Under the pieces are notes generated by a model that was given only the letters and a program-made list of their open reading frames with translations, was not told where the DNA came from and did not search any database. 64,000 nucleotides of DNA from Struthio camelus (lineage: Eukaryota > Chordata > Aves > Struthioniformes > Struthionidae): contig NC_090981.1 of NCBI RefSeq assembly GCF_040807025.1, positions 69,573,645-69,637,644 of the forward strand, read 5' to 3'. Shown piece after piece: positions 49,583 to 63,000 of this stretch. Made by a program: the position numbers and the translations under genes. Positions within the stretch are counted from its first letter, which is position 1, and each line of letters starts with the position of its first letter.

Positions 49583-50370
49583 TGTGGCCTTGCTAGTAGC
49601 TGACCCTCAGACCCCACAGTATCTCTGGTAGCTGGCTGGGATACCCTGGTCCCTCCAGTAGCCACCTCTCAGACCCCCCGGTCTCTTGGAGGTGCAGACT
49701 TGGCTCCCAAGCCTCTTAGGCTGCTTGCTGGCTAGTCTGGCTTGGTGTGTGTTAGCAGTTGCGTACTGACACGTGTGCCCATGCAATATGCGCTCACTCT
49801 GGTTACTGTCACCGCAGATGCTCAGGCTCCTATGACCCATGGCCCCTTCTCCAGCTTGGACCCCTATGCCTACCCCGTACACCTAATAGGGAGCCCTCTC
49901 ACCCAGGAAAATAGAAATGCAGTTTATTAAGAAGACAAGACAAGACTGTGGTGATCACGTGCAAGGCATGGTCAGACAAGCTTACATGCCTTTATTCAAT
50001 TTTTCCTTCTGTTTTCCCATGCTTGTTCCTCACCAAACCACCTTAATCCCTGCCTTTCCCCACCTTTGGTCCTTCCTCTAAACATCTCATAAGAAGTCTT
50101 GCATGATGCCCAAATGCTCTTCTGGCATCCCGTAATGAGCGGCATACCCCTGAAGGCAGCCTGTAAGTGATGTGGGGAGGTCCTCTCCCGTTGAGTCCCC
50201 TGGTGGTGCTGCCCCAGGACCATGGGCTGGTGGCTCTCCTGGACAGCCCTGCTAGCAACCAGGTCAGGGGTCTGATTGCTCTCATGGGATTATTGGGGTT
50301 CATCTGCGCCTCATCAGCCCTCTGTTCCTTTGTGTGTACCAAGGCTAGCTCTTAATCGTGTAACGTAACA
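49583..50370 (-). mobile_element. Probable solo LTR of a bird endogenous retrovirus, minus strand
   Basis: Read on the minus strand, this block of about 790 bp has GC-rich, imperfectly repeated segments such as GGGGTCTGAGGGTCAGC and GGTCTGAGAGGTGGCTACTG. Two AATAAA signals are also present (TTTATT on the + strand at 49923-49928 and 49991-49996). The composition and signals resemble bird retroviral LTRs. No gag, pol or env sequence adjoins it, so it would be a solo LTR. The boundaries are approximate and I could not find a convincing target-site duplication, so the assignment is tentative. Confidence 0.45.
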
Positions 50371-53300
50371 TACCTAAGTTTTGAGATTCCAAATATGTTT
50401 ATTTCCTGAATTATCTCTCAATTTTGGCAGACAACCTGGAAAAAAATTTGGTATACAGTCTTGGAAAACAAGTGATATTTAAAACATTTAAGTCTTTCAT
50501 CCTCCCCTAACAAATAAATGCATACATTTAAACAAGCTTGTTTTGAACCCAGAAGTGTATTGAAATGACATGAAACTTCATGGGCAGCTCTGAAATTTTT
50601 TTTTAATCCTTCAGCTGGAAGGGTGTTCAAAACTGAATTTTTGCAATAAAAACCTTTTTATTTGAAATTTCTTGCTTTAACTTTCTGAAAAAAAAAATTA
50701 TTTTTGTATCCAACTCTAATTAGGATGTGACTTTCCCTGGAGAAATCCATGTATGTGGTAGATAACCAAGCTAATCTGTCAGTCATCTCCAAAAACATAG
50801 TGCGGTGCTGAAAGGGCCCAACATTAAACCTCAGTGGAATCTTTCTTCTCCAGAAATGAGAGCAACAGAAGCCTTCAAGAAGGCTGTGCAGCTGTCATTT
50901 TCAGTTTTCCTATGGAAATACTGAATTTGGGGCTGAAGGACCCGTTTCAAATGGGAAGTAATCTGCTTTAGTTGTAAATTGTTTATTGCAGTTCCTCACG
51001 TGAAGGATTTTACTGTTGGAAGGTGGCAGAAGAGCTTATATCTTATTAAAGGGAACGCCTGTTATAGCTGTCCTTGCATTCTCAACACAGAAGGACAATG
51101 TGGTGCGCGTGCAAAGGTTCTGGCACGTATGCCACCATTCAAAGCCTTGTGCCTTGAATACGTTGGGTGTTATCAAATGAGTATCTTACTGACTGATGGA
51201 AAATTTTTGAATGCAATTGTAACGCTCTTGCCTTGGCGTTAAGGTGTTTTAATTTATTTTATTGCTTTAATATTACATATTTTTTAACCAGTAGTTGCAA
51301 AAGCACTATTACTTTGTACTTCATTGCTTGCAGACGAGGAGTACCAGGTCTGAAACCTGGTCTGTTCCTACTTGGTGAGACGAAGGAATATTTAGCAGGG
51401 GCTGAGAATATGGAGACAGGGAGGGAACAGGGTCACGTCTTCTGGAGGAGATAGCTGTTTGACTAGAATATTCAAATATTTGAATAGAATATCTAGTGTA
51501 CAGCCTCATCTGTAATATCACCAAATCATTTTCTGGGTTAGTGTTGATGTGTACTTTAGAGTATGAAGTGAGCCTTGAGGAACGTTTGAAGTTCTATTCA
51601 GATAGTCTGGAACATCGTCTTTTAGGTCTTGTAGAACCTGAATTTTAGAGATTGGCCAGTGTTTGGACTTCCTCCTGTGATTTTTTTTTTTTCTCGTTGT
51701 TTTTGATTCAGTTAATACATAGAGGTGATTTTAATGCAGAGATAAGATGCCACTCCAACAAAAAGCACAAATACCTGTTGATGTTGGACTTTGTGAGAGG
51801 GCGTTGGAGTAGCATTCAGAATATAACTACCATTACAAATCCCTTGTTCTGTCCCTCTCTATTATGACTTCCTGTCCTTGAGTTCTCCTTCACTAAGGTC
51901 AGAATTCTCTGCATTTCTGACATTTTTTCCATTCTGCTTTCTCTTCATAAAAGAATTTTCTTGACCCTCATCTGCAAGTTCATTGACTCTTGTCTAGAAA
52001 GATTGAGTGTGTGCTATAATGCCTCAAAGAAAAGTAATGATATTACCAGGTTGAAAAAAGTAAAACAAACAAAAAACCCCCATTCATTTCACCATCTGTC
52101 AATGTAACTCCTGTTGTTTTCTTCTCCCTATATATTGGTTTTGTCTACCTGTCTGGTAAACTTTAGGCTCTTTTTGTAAGGAATCCTGTTTTCTCAATTT
52201 GAAAACTACTTTGCACAGTATAAGTGCTGCTGGGGAGAATATGAACAAACAAATTTTTGGAAAAGATTTAAATCCCCAAGATTGGTTGGTTGGTTTTTTT
52301 TTAACGCAGCACCCTTGTTACGAACAGGATGTTAGGATGACGCTCTCCTTGTAGACAGGTAGAATAAGAGCAGCCTCCCTTGTATTTCTTTCTCTGAAGT
52401 ATTCTGTTTCTGACCCCTCCCAGAGGAATGGTATTAGACTGGACAGACATTGGTTTGCTTCTGGGGTGTTTCTGACCTTCCTAATAATCTCAGAAAACCT
52501 TAGATAGCGCTAACATATCAGTATCTCTCCTTTAGCTATCTACAGCAAATAGAGTGGGTGAAGCATGGTCATGCCAGGGTAAATCTGTGGGAAAACGTTA
52601 CTGTTATCTGAACAAGCTTCAGGGAACGGAGTCAAATGATGGTGATTGAATCTTGCATCTTGCGGTTTTGGAAGGTGTTTTAGAGGACGAAAAGGTACAA
52701 CTGACTTGGGTGTCTGCAAAACCTGTTTCTATAGGACAGTCTTCAAATTTAATTTTGGTGGCCTCTTTGTTTAACAAAAATAAACTGGACAAACAGAATA
52801 AAAAGAAAATACTATTGATATCACTGTTCCCAAGGAGCTAAACATAACACAGGGATAAACTGCTGAACAGGTCGATGTCCTAGCAGTATGCATCTTTGAA
52901 CGTTGTTTTTGAGCTCTGTATATACCAAGATGGTGAGACAGGTTTAAACAACTGAATTCTGGATTTCAAAATCCAGGACTTTTTTTAATCTTGTACCTTT
53001 TAAACCCTCAATGTATCTCTACTGTAGACAAAATTATTATGAATGTTTTATCTTGTGTTTGAAGAGAGCTTTATAGTCTACGCAGAATAAATTTCTGTGG
53101 AGTATATATTAAATGAACTAGATTTCTGAGGATCATTTAGGATTTCAAATGGCCCTGTTCAGCAAATCGTTGTTTACTTTTATTACTGTTATTCTCTTAT
53201 AGTATTATTACTGTTATGCTATTATTATTATCCTGTTTTTTGTTTAAGTTTTGCCACCTTTGGCTGTAGTTGGATGCTTTTCATGTTTGCGTTTTGGCTA

Positions 53301-53437
53301 TTCTTTAACAGATTAAATGTACACCTCCTGGAGTACTTTTCCTTTCAAAATCTAACCTAGGAAAGACTGCTACTATCTAAAGGCTGAGAGTTCATTCACA
53401 GTTTAACCACTTGCACAGTGGTGATCTTGAAGATCAA

Positions 53438-53481
53438 TTACTGAACCAACATTAAACCTGTCGTCTTTTTTTTATTAACAG
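53438..53481 (+). other. NEDD4L: Branch point and acceptor of NEDD4L exon 2
   Basis: A pyrimidine-rich tract (TCGTCTTTTTTTTATTAACAG) ends in the acceptor AG at 53480-53481. A TTACTGAAC motif at 53438-53446 would place a branch-point adenosine about 37 bases upstream, within the usual range. The branch point is inferred. Confidence 0.8.
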
Positions 53482-53555
53482 GAGGAGTCTCGTATCCTCA
53501 GGGTAAAGGTGGTTTCTGGCATTGATCTAGCAAAAAAAGACATCTTCGGAGCCAG
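53482..53555 (+). CDS. NEDD4L: NEDD4L coding exon 2 (start of C2 domain)
   Basis: The 74-base exon encodes 24 full codons plus two bases. It contains ESRILRVKVVSGIDLAKKD followed by IFGA, then AG completed by exon 3, where a Ser codon (AGT or AGC) is expected. This is the first beta strand and first calcium/phospholipid-binding loop of the C2 domain, ending just before the conserved SDPYVK segment. The C2 domain directs the ligase to membranes in a calcium-dependent way. The residues match NEDD4L. NEDD4 reads RIVRVRVIAGIGLAKKDILGA here, so the paralogue is excluded. The acceptor is strong and the donor GTAGGT follows at 53556. The phase fits exon 1, which supports one continuous transcript. 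Isoforms starting downstream would skip this exon. Confidence 0.96.
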
Positions 53556-56500
53556 GTAGGTGTGTTGCGTTGAGTATTCTACGCTTTTAAACACAATACT
53601 CTTAGAGCAAGGACACTATAATTGTTCATGAACATAATGAGAGATCCTATTACATGATTACAGCCAATGCAAATTATGGGATGTTTGTTGGCAAGAAAGC
53701 AATTAATCACACTAAGGACTGTTCATGCCCTCTGGAATATTCCCTCTTCCACCACAGGAAACAGTTGCTTATTTCATCTTCTGCCCTAGTTCTGTCAATG
53801 TGTAAGGAAGCACTCAAACTTTGGCAGGTTTTGGTAATATTTAAAATTACTCCCAGCTGTCTCCCCATATGACTCACATGATGTAAGAAAGACCAAAAGC
53901 CAGCAGCACCCTCTCTTAATTTGAGAAAGCTCCACTCTCTGCTGGTTTTCAGCACCAATCTCTTCGGTGCCAGGTGTCTAAGTCTGATGTGATAGCCAGA
54001 TTCTGAATTTTCCTGGACTCTTAGACATATCTGGATATCACTGCTGCAGTTCCTAAGAATGGTACCTTTCAGATGGAAAGGCAGTAAAGCATTTTATCTT
54101 TATTTAGCCTATGTTATTGGAAGTATTAGTGCAGGAAAGAGTTTGGCATGAACTGTGCCGACTTGCTGCTTTTTTGCTTTGGCTATGGCAAGTCCAGGTT
54201 TTGCTTTTGGTTGAGCCTTGAAATTACTTTTGTTTTAAACTGGGAGCTGAGAGGAAAAAGAGAGCCTTCCGGAGTGCACGGGGCAGTCTGCCCATGGTTG
54301 TCTCCCTGTTTGTCTGCGCGTTGAAAGATGGAGCGAACAGACCATGCTTTGCACTGGTCTTCAAGCCAGAATAACTATTGCCAAATGACAAAACTGGTTT
54401 TAAGTGGTCAAGTGGAAACAGACAGACACAGTCACTTTGTTTGTTCTCTGAAGTCTTTTGTTTTGAAAGAATTAGTCACAGGTGTAAAATGCACATATTA
54501 AAAAGGGGGGTGGAATAGCTTTCCTCAAGCCTAGGCTTGTTGTGTAAATAGTGATTTAAAGAATCAGATCTTTCTAAGGTAGTAAGTGAGGGAGAAACTG
54601 GTCCTGAAGTCGAAACTGATGCAGAAAACCTTCTTTTTTTCTGAAGGCTAATTCCAAGTTTGACTTTCTCTGCTGATCTCAGTCCTTAGTATGAGGAGAT
54701 TCTTTACTAAAAGTGCCCCGAACTTTGTAGAAGTATCAAGTTGAAGTTAGTGGTAACCAGTTTAGCTCTTATTGAAATGACTCTAGTTTCATAATTTATA
54801 AATGAGCCTCCCTATGGATTTCCCTGTATATCTTTAATGATGCTTGCAAATTGTTTGTTAGCTTGCCTATCTAGTTTGAAACTACATGAAAGCAGCGATT
54901 AAAGGCTTAATCAACTTTAATTTTTTTTTGTGATATTTGCAACAAACGTTCCTTCGGTAGCTGTATGCAGAATATGGTAAGACTAAGCTTTTTTTTTTAT
55001 TTTCCTCCTCCAAATTTGCTCTTTTGAAGAATAGCTTTTGGTGCTAACATAAGCAGCAAAAGAAGTGGCTCATGTGTAGATGTAATCAGACACATAGTGC
55101 TTGCTGAGTAGATTCATGGTAGTACTGTTAATAGTGTGGCTAGGTTGCACTATAGGAGTACTACTGCTTGCTCTCGCTGCATCAGCATATACCTCATGGG
55201 ACTCTCGCCCTTTGCCTGCTCTTGCAGTTGGAGTTGAGATGCTGCAGTACCAAAACATGAGAGAGGAGGAACAAATTCTGGAGAAGAGATGGGACTAAGG
55301 CACAGAGAAAATGAGATTTCTATTAAAAATACTAACCATAGAATTGCCATTTTTATGTGCTAACTTTGCTTTTTCTATATCTTGTTTAATTTGACCTTTT
55401 TGTATTATTACAAATCTTTTGGTTACTTGATATATTTAATTGGGTGGATTTTGTTTCTGCACTTTTCTGAGCTTTAAATTTTATCACGTCTTTTGAAGGA
55501 AAAAAAAAAGCAAAACTTGTGTTTGGAATATCAGATCTACTTATTAGAAGGGATTTTATAGAAATACTGAAGTGCTATGGCAAACTCATAGAAGTAAGCT
55601 AAGAAAAATGGGAATCTCTTTGGAATTCATTCGATTCTTTAAAGGATGCCTTGGAAACTTTACAGTTGAATCCCCGGCATTGTAGTATCTCCTTCAGCCA
55701 TACTTCTCATAGATCTTTTTGTAAATATTTAAGATGTCTCATTCAAAAGAACTCCTGAAATTTGTTCAGAAATTGATAAATGAAAGAAAATTATCTTTCA
55801 AAATTCAGATATACTTAAACTAAATGAAATTTGAACTGAGTTCCATTGATGTGGCCCTTAAATATTTAAGTATATTGGCCTCAAGTCAGTAGGGTTTCCA
55901 TAAAACCAGAGAGTTAAAAACATAAGTTGGGAATATGTTTTTAACTGTGTTTTAAACAGTTCTTTAGTAGAAGTGAGGCTAACAGCATCTTACATCACAA
56001 ACTTAGTGAAGTGCTTGTATCGTTGTGCTGACAAGCTTTCAGAAAGTTTGGGCGGGGGCTAAAGTTGGAGTTGACTTTTTTTGCTTATTTTAAGGGCCTT
56101 GCATATCTTGCTGAGATTTCATCATTTCATGCTGCTTGAATCTTAAGTATGATTTAAGTCATCACAAATAGAATCATTCTAACATAGTTGTCAAGTGTGT
56201 GTTTTGTAATAATTATTCTTTTAACAGTTTTGTTGAGAATCAGTATGGAATGGATGATTAAATTCTTATTTGGGGGGCAAGGGAGTACGTAATGTCTGAA
56301 CTAAGCACGAGGATGAGGAAAATGTAAACTTCTAAAGGCCATAAAAATAGTTTTTCTGTGTAGCATATGTTCAGGATCCCTAAACATAACAGTAAGTAAT
56401 CCTATCTATGCGTGTTTTCTTCTGTTGGTGTGAATGTAGACCCCAACCCTCCATTTCTTCTTACTCTCCCATAAATAACTTTCATCAGATAAAGAAAATC

Positions 56501-57488
56501 AACTTGGAAGAGATTTGTGATGGTGTAACTTTTAGCACACAGCCACAGACTAACATCTTACCTGGAAGGAAATGAAAGTTATGTTACACAATTTTATTCC
56601 GTAAATGCGGTGTGTGCTAGGCAGTAGCTACCCGTATCAAAGAAAAATGTGCCATATCTGAGACCATTGCTAGCAGGCTCAGCAAAAGGCTGAAGAACCG
56701 AGTGGGCCATGTTGAGGATCTTTTTGGTCGGCTGCGAAGGAACCGCAGGGATGAGCAGTGCACGCGGGCGGAAGGAGGAGCAGTTCAGGTCTCTGCCCTC
56801 GCTCCCGAGGGACCGACCTCTCCACACCTTTAACGGAAGGTGCGCGTGACAGTGGCCAGTCTCCCGTTAAATCTTTCTGCTTCCTTCACTCCTTTTTTTT
56901 TTTACTGGCAGTAGTTGGGGACTGCTGGCCCCCGAGGCCACTTTCCTGTGGAAACGCCAGCGTCCTGCAGGAGTGTCTCTGCCGGCCCAGGCAGCAGGAG
57001 CAGAGTCGGGTTTCTGTCTGGCACCAGCCTTGCCTGTTCCTCTACAAGAAATACTTGTCTCTTCTCATCTGCTGTCAGGTGGAGCACCCGCCCACGGCTG
57101 TTGGATAATGTTTTTTGAGGTGATTATCCCTCCTGCCTGAGAGATGTTGAGGGAGGCGGGAGACACGTCATTGCGCCTGTGGGTATGGCGAACAAAGAGG
57201 CAAAGGCTGAGGCATGGTGGTGGTAGAGCAGAGCGCCGCTCCGCTCCGCCGGGGCAGGCGCGTGCGAATGAGTGGGCTATGCATTTGAAAGTGTGAAAAT
57301 GAGTAGGCCTTGCTTTGAAAAAAGGAGGCATTTAAGAGTAGAGGAAAATGCCTTGTGATTCATCCAGATGCAAACTGGGACAGGGTTGACTTAGGGGTGT
57401 TGCCCTGTGTATCCGTTTCTTTCATAACGAATGAACAGAAACGGCCAGCACCGAAGGACAGAGCAGCATGGTCTCTCAAGGAGTGCAA

Positions 57489-57523
57489 CGTGTGTCCACC
57501 CCACCGTGTGTCCACCCCACCGT
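57489..57523. repeat. 16-bp tandem duplication
   Basis: The unit CGTGTGTCCACCCCAC is present twice in tandem (from 57489 and 57505), followed by a partial CGT. It is a very short minisatellite. Confidence 0.88.
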
Positions 57524-59739
57524 CTGTGATGCCCCTCGCTCGTGGTATGACACATCCTAACCAGGCTCCCTCTGTCTATAGGCACTGCTGGGCTGTGGAC
57601 AAATACGTGTTGTTTTTTTTTTTTTCCTCTCTCTTCTCACAAATTAAACCAAGTGCTGAGGACAAATTCCTGCTCTTGTAATGCTGTTTTTGGGAGAGAG
57701 GTGGTCAAACGACTGTGCTAAATGTTTTAGATAGTTATAAACTTTGGAATGAGCAAATCATAAAATGTTTAATGAAATCTTTTGAAAAATGTTAGAATTG
57801 CAGAATTACAGTCCCAGCAGCTGATGGGCAGCAGCTCCTTCATGGTTGAGTCATGCAGCGTTTTTAATACTGGGGCAGAATAGTGAGCATATTACTGTGT
57901 GACTATGAAAGATGAACTACAAAGCATACATTGTGTTTTATATCTCAATGGGCTTTTCTTACAGTATTTAATTAACTGGAATATTAAAGCCACCACTTCT
58001 AGACTTGTGGAGTTTGAAAGCCATTTTTGCCTGATAGCATCTGAAGAAAATCTCCTGCCAGTTTAGAGCACTAGAGAAACTAGTATTTTTCTCCTGAAGA
58101 CTGCAACAATAAAGAAGACTCACTGCTTTTAATTTTCCTTTTCTGAAATTCTTTTTGGCTTACGAAATCACTTGGATAGCAACTGATGACATGCGTGAGT
58201 TGAGACATTCTTAGAATTACGATTAGAATGACACAGAATATACTAGAATGTAAAAATGAGTAGCAGCTCTGAGTTATCTGAGGTGACGGTTAAATGTGAT
58301 GGATTTCATCTCCAGAATTTTAGTCGAAGTAGACCTAAGTGACTTATAGCCTGTTTTAGATTTTGCCCTGTAAAATCATAACACGTGGAATCTTTGGTTC
58401 GCTGCAACGGCTAGGAGGTGCTGTAAACGGATTTCGTGAACTTAGTATTAGCTTTGCATGCTTACCTCTGACTTAGACTTGAACGGTACATTACAGTCTG
58501 CATCGCTGTAGTCTGCATTGCTGTTTAGGCATGGGCACAGATGTTTCCTAGCAAGCATGCTGTATTGTAATTTAAGCATTACAATTTTACATGTATTTCC
58601 TTTCATTCTATCTCCAAACTTTCTTAAATGCCATGTCCTACTAAATTCAGCTATTGAAGGTATTTGCATTCTTGTATGTAATTGGGTAACGCAAATTATA
58701 ATGAAATTTATCTTAATCGTGCAACATGCTGAACAGATTATTATTATTTATTACTGTTTTGTTTTTACTCACATATTATGACGGCACTCAAAGCCTCGCT
58801 CCTGAAGGAGGCTGCGCTGTGCAAGTTGCTGGGTGCAGATGCAGTTGCTGCCTGGAGAACCTTGGGGTATAAAATGAAATCTCCTCTCTGGAATCCAGTT
58901 CTTATGTTTACGTCTTACTGAAATCTGAGTAGATCTTCCTCCAGTGAGTTGGTCTGTTTGAGCACCTTCTGCCTCAGGGGGCAAGTTTATATCTTTTCTG
59001 GAAGGTAGTTCCAGGATGGACTTGGATTTTTTTAATCATTTTGTTTTATTCAAAGTTATGGGAATGTAATACTGTTGTTTATAGATAAGAAGGTGGTCTT
59101 TTTTATCTGCAGATAAGCTTTTTAACATGGATTTATGGATTCTTAGACTGTCTGGAGATTAGCCTCATGTCACTCTTCTGGGCAAATACTTCTGTAGTAA
59201 CTGGTGAAACAGATGATACCACCATAGCTTTGTGTGATTTACTGCGTATAATTCCCCTCTTCCCGTTGCAGTGTGTTTACACCATTTGGAAAAGACACAA
59301 GATTAAAAATAAATTTAACAAGATACATAATCAAATGAATTACATCACTACTTTTTTAGAATACACCCACACCAGTTTTTTAAAATACAGCACTTCTGAA
59401 GGTAGCACTGGGTTGGCCATTATGTTATTTGGCACAGTCACGGCACGCTTTTATAAATACCGTTTCTGTGCATTCACACACGAATGCAGTCACAAGTAAT
59501 AAAGGTGATACGTATAAATGAGAAGAAAATGTTACTTCACACAACCAATAATAAGCAGAAAAGACACTGTGGCGTGGATGTTCTTACTGATCGAACAGAA
59601 CTGGAAATGAAGAAGGGTACGTTCGCATGCCTGAAAAAGGGCATATTGGCTTAAATTCCTTAGCTGCTGCTCTTGCCTTCTTGATAACGAAGTAAGTTAA
59701 AATTGTGGCAGTCTGGAAGTTGAGAAAGGTCGAGCGTTT

Positions 59740-60065
59740 TCCAAATGAGACGCTGCGGGTCTCCTCTGGGTCGGTTGTGCTCACCTGCTCGGAAGAGCCT
59801 GCGGCGTGAAGGCTCAGACAAAATGGGAGCCGCCTTCCTCTTCAGAGCGGCTCCCCGCAGCCGTGCTGGGGGGGCCCTGCAGGCCCCAGGGCCCCCGAGG
59901 GGGTGTCAATCGTGTTGCGTACCCCCGTTCGCAACAGGGCTGTGTCAAGCGTGGCCGGATTCTGTCAGGTACGCGTACGTTGTTCCTGTTGATTTACGAT
60001 GGCAGTAGAGCACCACGGCTGCGGAGAGCGTGACCAGCAGGTAGCAAAGACAGCGGACGCGTATC
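59740..60065. other. CpG-rich patch in intron 2
   Basis: About 325 bp with raised CpG and GC (CGCTGCGGGTCTCCTCTGGG, GGTACGCGTACG, AGCGTGACCAGC) surrounded by AT-rich DNA. It contains the G/C hairpin at 59870-59896. It may be an intronic regulatory element or transcription start; no coding homology is seen. Confidence 0.35.
59870..59896. repeat. Perfect GC hairpin
   Basis: The arms GGGGGCCCTG (59870-59879) and CAGGGCCCCC (59887-59896) are exact reverse complements around a 7-base CAGGCCC loop. The structure would be very stable in RNA or single-stranded DNA. Confidence 0.9.
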
Positions 60066-63000
60066 TGTTGCCTCTTCTGTGTCCACCATTGCTATTTCTA
60101 GTCCAGTTTGAGTGATGGTAAATTCTCTTAACTAATGGAGAAATTCTAGTGAAAAACATGCCCGTGAAAGAGCTAGTGTGTGCAACTACCTTGGAACTGA
60201 GTTTTAAAAACATTCAGTTCTTTCTCTTACTGATGTTTCCTCTGTCTAATAGAGACTAATTATGGAGGTGAGCTACTCATAAAAAATTAATGAGTATTAG
60301 ATTTTGTAAATAATCTGATGCACAATAAACAGACTCCTCAGTGCACTGTTCTACAGGATTTTGCAAATACTGTCTTTATAAACAATAAAGCTCCCTCTGG
60401 CGGCTAGTTTGGCGAGTGCCTGAATAAGCAAATGTTTTTTATCAAGAACTTGTATTTTCTTTAAAATGATTTACTGTACATACAATTTTAAAAAACTCAG
60501 ATTCTTAAATTGTTTTTGTGGTGCACGTAAAATGTTTTTTGGCATCAGCCATTAGTCAAAAATCTTACCCTGTAAAGTTAACTCCATTTAACTGCATTCA
60601 TAGGAGAACGTAGTTTTTTGGAGGAATGTTTCAGGATTGCAAAACAGAATATATTCCAGAGTGGAAAATACAGTGTCTGTCCTGTCTCGAGCAATTCCTG
60701 GAGGTGGAGCAAAACTTTGGAATTCTGTAATGCAAACTTTCAAACGATTGAATTCAGCAAAGCCACTTGCGCAGAAGGCAGGAGCTCGAGTGATTTGGAT
60801 TCATGTAGTATTTCTTTTTTCTAGTTGGAAAATGAAGAATAGGAACCACCTTTCTTCTGCTGGTTCAAGGTTTTGAGAAATGCAATATTTGGAGCAATGT
60901 AAATATTCGATTCTTTGAATTTTGTGCAATGTCACTGAAAATAAGTGTTTAGTCTTACCCAAAGAGTGATGTGATTGCTCCATACCGTTGCTGTAGCTAA
61001 TTTCGTAATTTTTCTCGTTTGTCGTGCCCTTGCTATGTTTCAAGGGAGCAGTGGCAAATCTGAGTTGAATTTCAGTGGAAAATCTTGATGCGTTATGCTG
61101 CTTCAACAAAAATACTCATCAAATAAGACTTGAGTGCTTTAGCAGTCATTACGATGAAACTGTGATGGGTTCCTCTTCCCCATCTCCACTGACATTGCCT
61201 TTTCTTTTAATAATGAATCGTTCAACGCGTGGCTGTTACAGTACTGCACTGGGGGAAAAAAGAGTGTGCTAGCAGGATATTTGAAGTGACGGTTCAATAC
61301 GCAGTGAAAAACTGGAAGATTTCCTGGTATAGGAGAAATCAACGTATTAGTTATGGAGTTAGGGGGAAAGGAAAGAAGCCCCCTGAGAACCTCATTAAAT
61401 CTAGACCAAGCTGTACTTTGGAACGCAGTGGAGTATAAAAACATAAATTCAGATGTTGACAGTAAAGTACTGGATAGCGAGGGTGACCTGAAGGAAATGG
61501 AAAATGTTGACAAGGTAGCCACTGCCCTGGTTAACTGAAATAAGGCTTGGTCACTAAATTTTTTTTATTATTATTTGACTGCACAGAGCTGTAGTAGTTA
61601 TGGATGTGTGAGGTGGACATTCAACAGAGATAATGTCTATAAAGCAAATAGATGGCAGATGGCAAATTTATACTCATTTGAAAGCGGAAAGAGCGCTCAG
61701 AGGACCAAACAGAACTCTTTAATGAACACCTGACAAAGAGGTAAGTTACTAAATTCTTAGAAGACGTGTAAAAAGCAGGCTAAAACATAAGGAATTGGCT
61801 GAGCCTTCTTTCTTTTTGCCTTAAGAGATGGCATTGCCCAACAAGAGAGTTCAGGTTCAGATTTTTTTGCCATGTGTGTAGTAACTTATTTTTCATAGAT
61901 TCATTGTGACAAAATTAAATTGTCAAAAGATTTTTGTCACTGTTATAAAGAACATAGTTTTAGTATCGGCAACTAAAAATCTTCTAAACTTTTAAATTAT
62001 TTTTCTTTCAGATTTTGTTTTACTTTTGCTTACGTCCACTAGTGCCCATTCTCAGTCTACCCTTTGGACAGTATTGGCTTAAATGATTTAGATATGTGTA
62101 GAAACTAAGTAGAATTTGTTGTTGTTGTAGTTGGCATTATATAAATGCCTTAAGTCTCCTCTCCTAAAATCTGAATGTACAGGTCAGTTCTGTTGGATTT
62201 CATTATGTTCTGTCTTGGCACAAATGTGTTCCAACAGCTGAGCTGCAATGGGAATCCTGAAAGTTTCCAAATGCACCTAATAATAAAGTAGATGAGCCGT
62301 TCTGTGCGAAATGTGACAATAAAACATGACAATTCTGAGAGCTTGGGGAAGATGCTGAAGAATTTTAACAGGAAGTGTATGATACTTCATCTGCTTCAAA
62401 GCTTTTTACATATATTCTTTTCTTAGCTCAAATTAAAATTTGAAAAACGATTCCATTAACTCTGTTCATCGGGTAAGAGTGCTGTATGTCACCTTGTCCC
62501 ATCCCGTCCCAGACGTGTCTGAGCGTGTGGGTTCTTCCCGTGCTCTGATGCTGTGGTTTTATAATTATGAAGGAAATCCCATTCCTCCTGGGTGACCAGC
62601 AGTACCGATGTGTTTACATTTGTGTTGCATCAGTCAGAGAACAAGATACGAACTTTATAACAGCTTTACCCTTCAGTGCCGGTTTTGCACCGGTAAAGTT
62701 GGGCGAAACGAACAGGGATGCAGCATATAAATGAGTAGAACGTGGAGAGAGGGCGCTGACTTGGCGTAACGCTTGCAGGCGTCAGACGGACTGCTCAGGA
62801 TTTTGGAATGGCGTTGAACCTTTAAAGCCGTTTCGTACCTAATCAGTGCTATGCGTATGTGCGTACCTGCCAGGCAAGGACGAGTATGTTTAAATGAAAA
62901 GCAGCTACAAGGCAATCAGAACAGCCTTAGGCAAATGTTTAAACAAACTCGCTGAGTGTTGCTGCGAAAGCAGGTGTGCGTACCTGCCTGGAACGGAGGA

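Larger units (their letters stand above)
9745..53481 (+). other. NEDD4L: NEDD4L intron 1 (43,737 bp)
   Basis: The intron is bounded by the GTGAGC donor after exon 1 and the polypyrimidine-AG acceptor before exon 2. Its contents are the tail of the CpG island, a GT-rich minisatellite, five CR1 fragments, a probable minus-strand LTR, microsatellites, small tandem duplications and isolated CpG-rich patches, all listed separately. I see no further exon with a recognisable protein family. The stretches between the listed items (about 13.4-15.9, 17.5-27.4, 29.7-33.3, 40.4-45.1, 46-49.5 and 50.4-53.4 kb) hold ordinary AT-rich intronic DNA with only short chance frames. Long first introns are typical of this gene and often contain alternative promoters and enhancers. 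Confidence 0.88.

Noticed and set aside
59167..59499. 110-codon plus-strand frame in intron 2
   Set aside because: AT-rich sequence with no domain, no splice context and no codon pattern distinguishing it from the surrounding intron.
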